Shown: one piece after another, positions 6,327-6,960 of the stretch
Position numbering within the stretch: position 1 is the first letter of the stretch
Layout: each line of letters starts with the position of its first letter
NCBI GenBank assembly: GCA_017533165.1
Contig: JAFXIM010000155.1
Location: forward strand, 1 to 6,960
Reading direction: 5' to 3'
DNA length: 6,960 bases
Source of the DNA: Eggerthellaceae bacterium
GTDB lineage: Bacteria > Actinomycetota > Coriobacteriia > Coriobacteriales > Eggerthellaceae
Notes under the pieces: model-generated
What the model was told of the DNA's origin: nothing
Database searches by the model: none
What the model saw: only the letters and a program-made list of their open reading frames with translations
Position numbers and translations under genes: made by a program

Positions 6327-6332
6327 AAAGAC

Positions 6333-6917
6333 ATGAAGAAAATGACCAAGATCGCGCTGGTTTTCTGCGCAATGCTTCTTTCGCTTGGCGTCCTGTTCGG
6401 CTGCCAGCAGGAGAAGGCCCCGGCATTCGAGGGCGTTTGGGTAATTGAAGCCATCGAAAGCGAAGACGACACCATAGCCCTGTCAGCTGATGAGGTCGAC
6501 CTGTTCAACTATGCTGTCGGCTCCATAGCAACGCTTGATCTGAACGCTAGCGGAAAGGCTACCTTCAAGGTGTTCGGCTCGGACATGACGGGCACGTGGA
6601 CCAAGACTGACAACACCCATGGTGAACTTGTCATCACCGATCTTGGCGCGGCAGCCAATGCCGAAATCGAGGCGGGCGCCAAATACTCTGACGAGGCGCC
6701 GGTGGGAAGCCTCGCCATGGTAATCGAAGGTCAGACTCTTGTCATCGAGATGGATGGTGCACGTTACGTGTTCATCACCGAGGCGGCTGAGGCCGCTGCC
6801 GCTGAGGCCGCTGCCGCTGAGGGTGCAGCCGAGGCTAAGGCTGCCGAGGAGAAGGCGGCAGCTGACGAGAAGGCTGGCCTTGAGGCAGAGGCCGCAAGCA
6901 AAAAAGCAGCTGAGTAG
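6333..6917 (+). CDS. Small lipoprotein with lipocalin-like domain and Ala-rich helical tail
   Basis: 194 residues. The lipoprotein signal peptide has a KKMTK head, a hydrophobic core and lipobox LFGC with Cys24 as the lipidated residue, so the protein should sit on the outer face of the cytoplasmic membrane. Residues 32-149 begin with F-E-G-V-W and continue as short alternating strands (GKATFKVFG, GTWTKTD, GELVITD, LVIEMDGARYVFI), the pattern of small lipocalin-like barrel lipoproteins. Residues 150-194 are almost only Ala, Glu, Lys and Asp and should form a charged helix or coiled coil; part is encoded by 15-bp repeats. It follows the pore-forming-like gene by 35 bp and precedes another gene by 19 bp, so it is mid-operon. 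Its role is not known. A partner, chaperone or self-protection function for the upstream product is a context-based guess. Confidence 0.83.
   Translation: MKKMTKIALVFCAMLLSLGVLFGCQQEKAPAFEGVWVIEAIESEDDTIALSADEVDLFNYAVGSIATLDLNASGKATFKVFGSDMTGTWTKTDNTHGELVITDLGAAANAEIEAGAKYSDEAPVGSLAMVIEGQTLVIEMDGARYVFITEAAEAAAAEAAAAEGAAEAKAAEEKAAADEKAGLEAEAASKKAAE
6786..6830 (+). repeat. 15-bp tandem repeats encoding the Ala/Glu tail of the lipoprotein
   Basis: GCTGAGGCCGCTGCC occurs exactly at 6786-6800 and 6801-6815, with a diverged third copy at 6816-6830 and weaker similarity beyond. Each unit is five codons, so copy-number change keeps the frame and lengthens or shortens the charged helical tail. Confidence 0.85.
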
Positions 6918-6923
6918 CTTTTG

Positions 6924-6929
6924 AGGAGG
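6924..6929 (+). promoter_or_regulatory. Strong ribosome binding site of the gene starting at 6937
   Basis: Exact AGGAGG seven bases before GTG 6937. It is the best Shine-Dalgarno match in the window and indicates GTG rather than the closer TTG at 6931 as the start. Confidence 0.75.
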
Positions 6930-6936
6930 ATTGCCT

Positions 6937-6960
6937 GTGGGGGCTGCGGACAACAATAAG
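6937..6960 (+). CDS. Start of a further gene, cut by the window end
   Basis: GTG start with an ideal upstream AGGAGG, then eight open codons reading M-G-A-A-D-N-N-K. It begins 19 bases after the lipoprotein stop on the same strand, with no terminator between, so it probably belongs to the same operon. Too little is visible to say what it encodes. Confidence 0.6.

Overview
The window is GC-rich chromosomal DNA from a bacterium. The bacterial-type aspartyl-tRNA synthetase, GTG starts beside strong Shine-Dalgarno sites, Asp/Ala/Gly-rich linkers and the look of the secreted proteins suggest a high-GC Gram-positive lineage, most plausibly an Actinomycetota of the class Coriobacteriia (Eggerthella/Slackia/Olsenella-like gut bacteria). 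This placement is an inference from sequence style, not from a marker comparison.

Layout. Bases 2-1210 (+) are the 3' two-thirds of aspS, closed by a clear intrinsic terminator at 1234-1259. Bases 1261-1427 carry no gene but hold a G-rich, degenerate array with a period of about 40 bp. Bases 1428-2621 (-) encode a membrane-anchored or secreted serine hydrolase of the beta-lactamase/penicillin-binding-protein fold. It has SxxK and SDN motifs, an altered KAG third motif, no visible class A omega-loop glutamate, and a 3 x 10-residue repeat inserted next to the active-site half. A 178-bp divergent region (2622-2799) contains a perfect 8-bp inverted repeat directly upstream of a consensus TATAAT box, then a structured leader.

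Bases 2800-6297 (+) encode the most striking item: a secreted 1165-residue modular protein. Its centre (about residues 575-725) has the features of an aerolysin/epsilon-toxin/MTX2-type beta-pore-forming module: Ser/Thr-rich alternating strands, an amphipathic insertion strand pair, and a VPP motif before a final strand pair. Two tandem copies of an N-terminal beta-rich domain sharing an SCxECRT motif could serve as receptor-binding modules. A beta-rich domain, an acidic Asp/Ala/Pro linker and a helical C-terminal domain follow. After 35 bp comes a 194-residue lipoprotein (6333-6917) with a small lipocalin-like beta domain and an Ala/Glu/Lys-rich helical tail. A third gene starts at GTG 6937 and runs off the window.

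Working model (inference). The three plus-strand genes from 2800 onward form one operon that exports a pore-forming-like protein, with a surface lipoprotein that may act as partner or self-protection factor. The divergent serine hydrolase may share the control region. aspS is an unrelated housekeeping neighbour.
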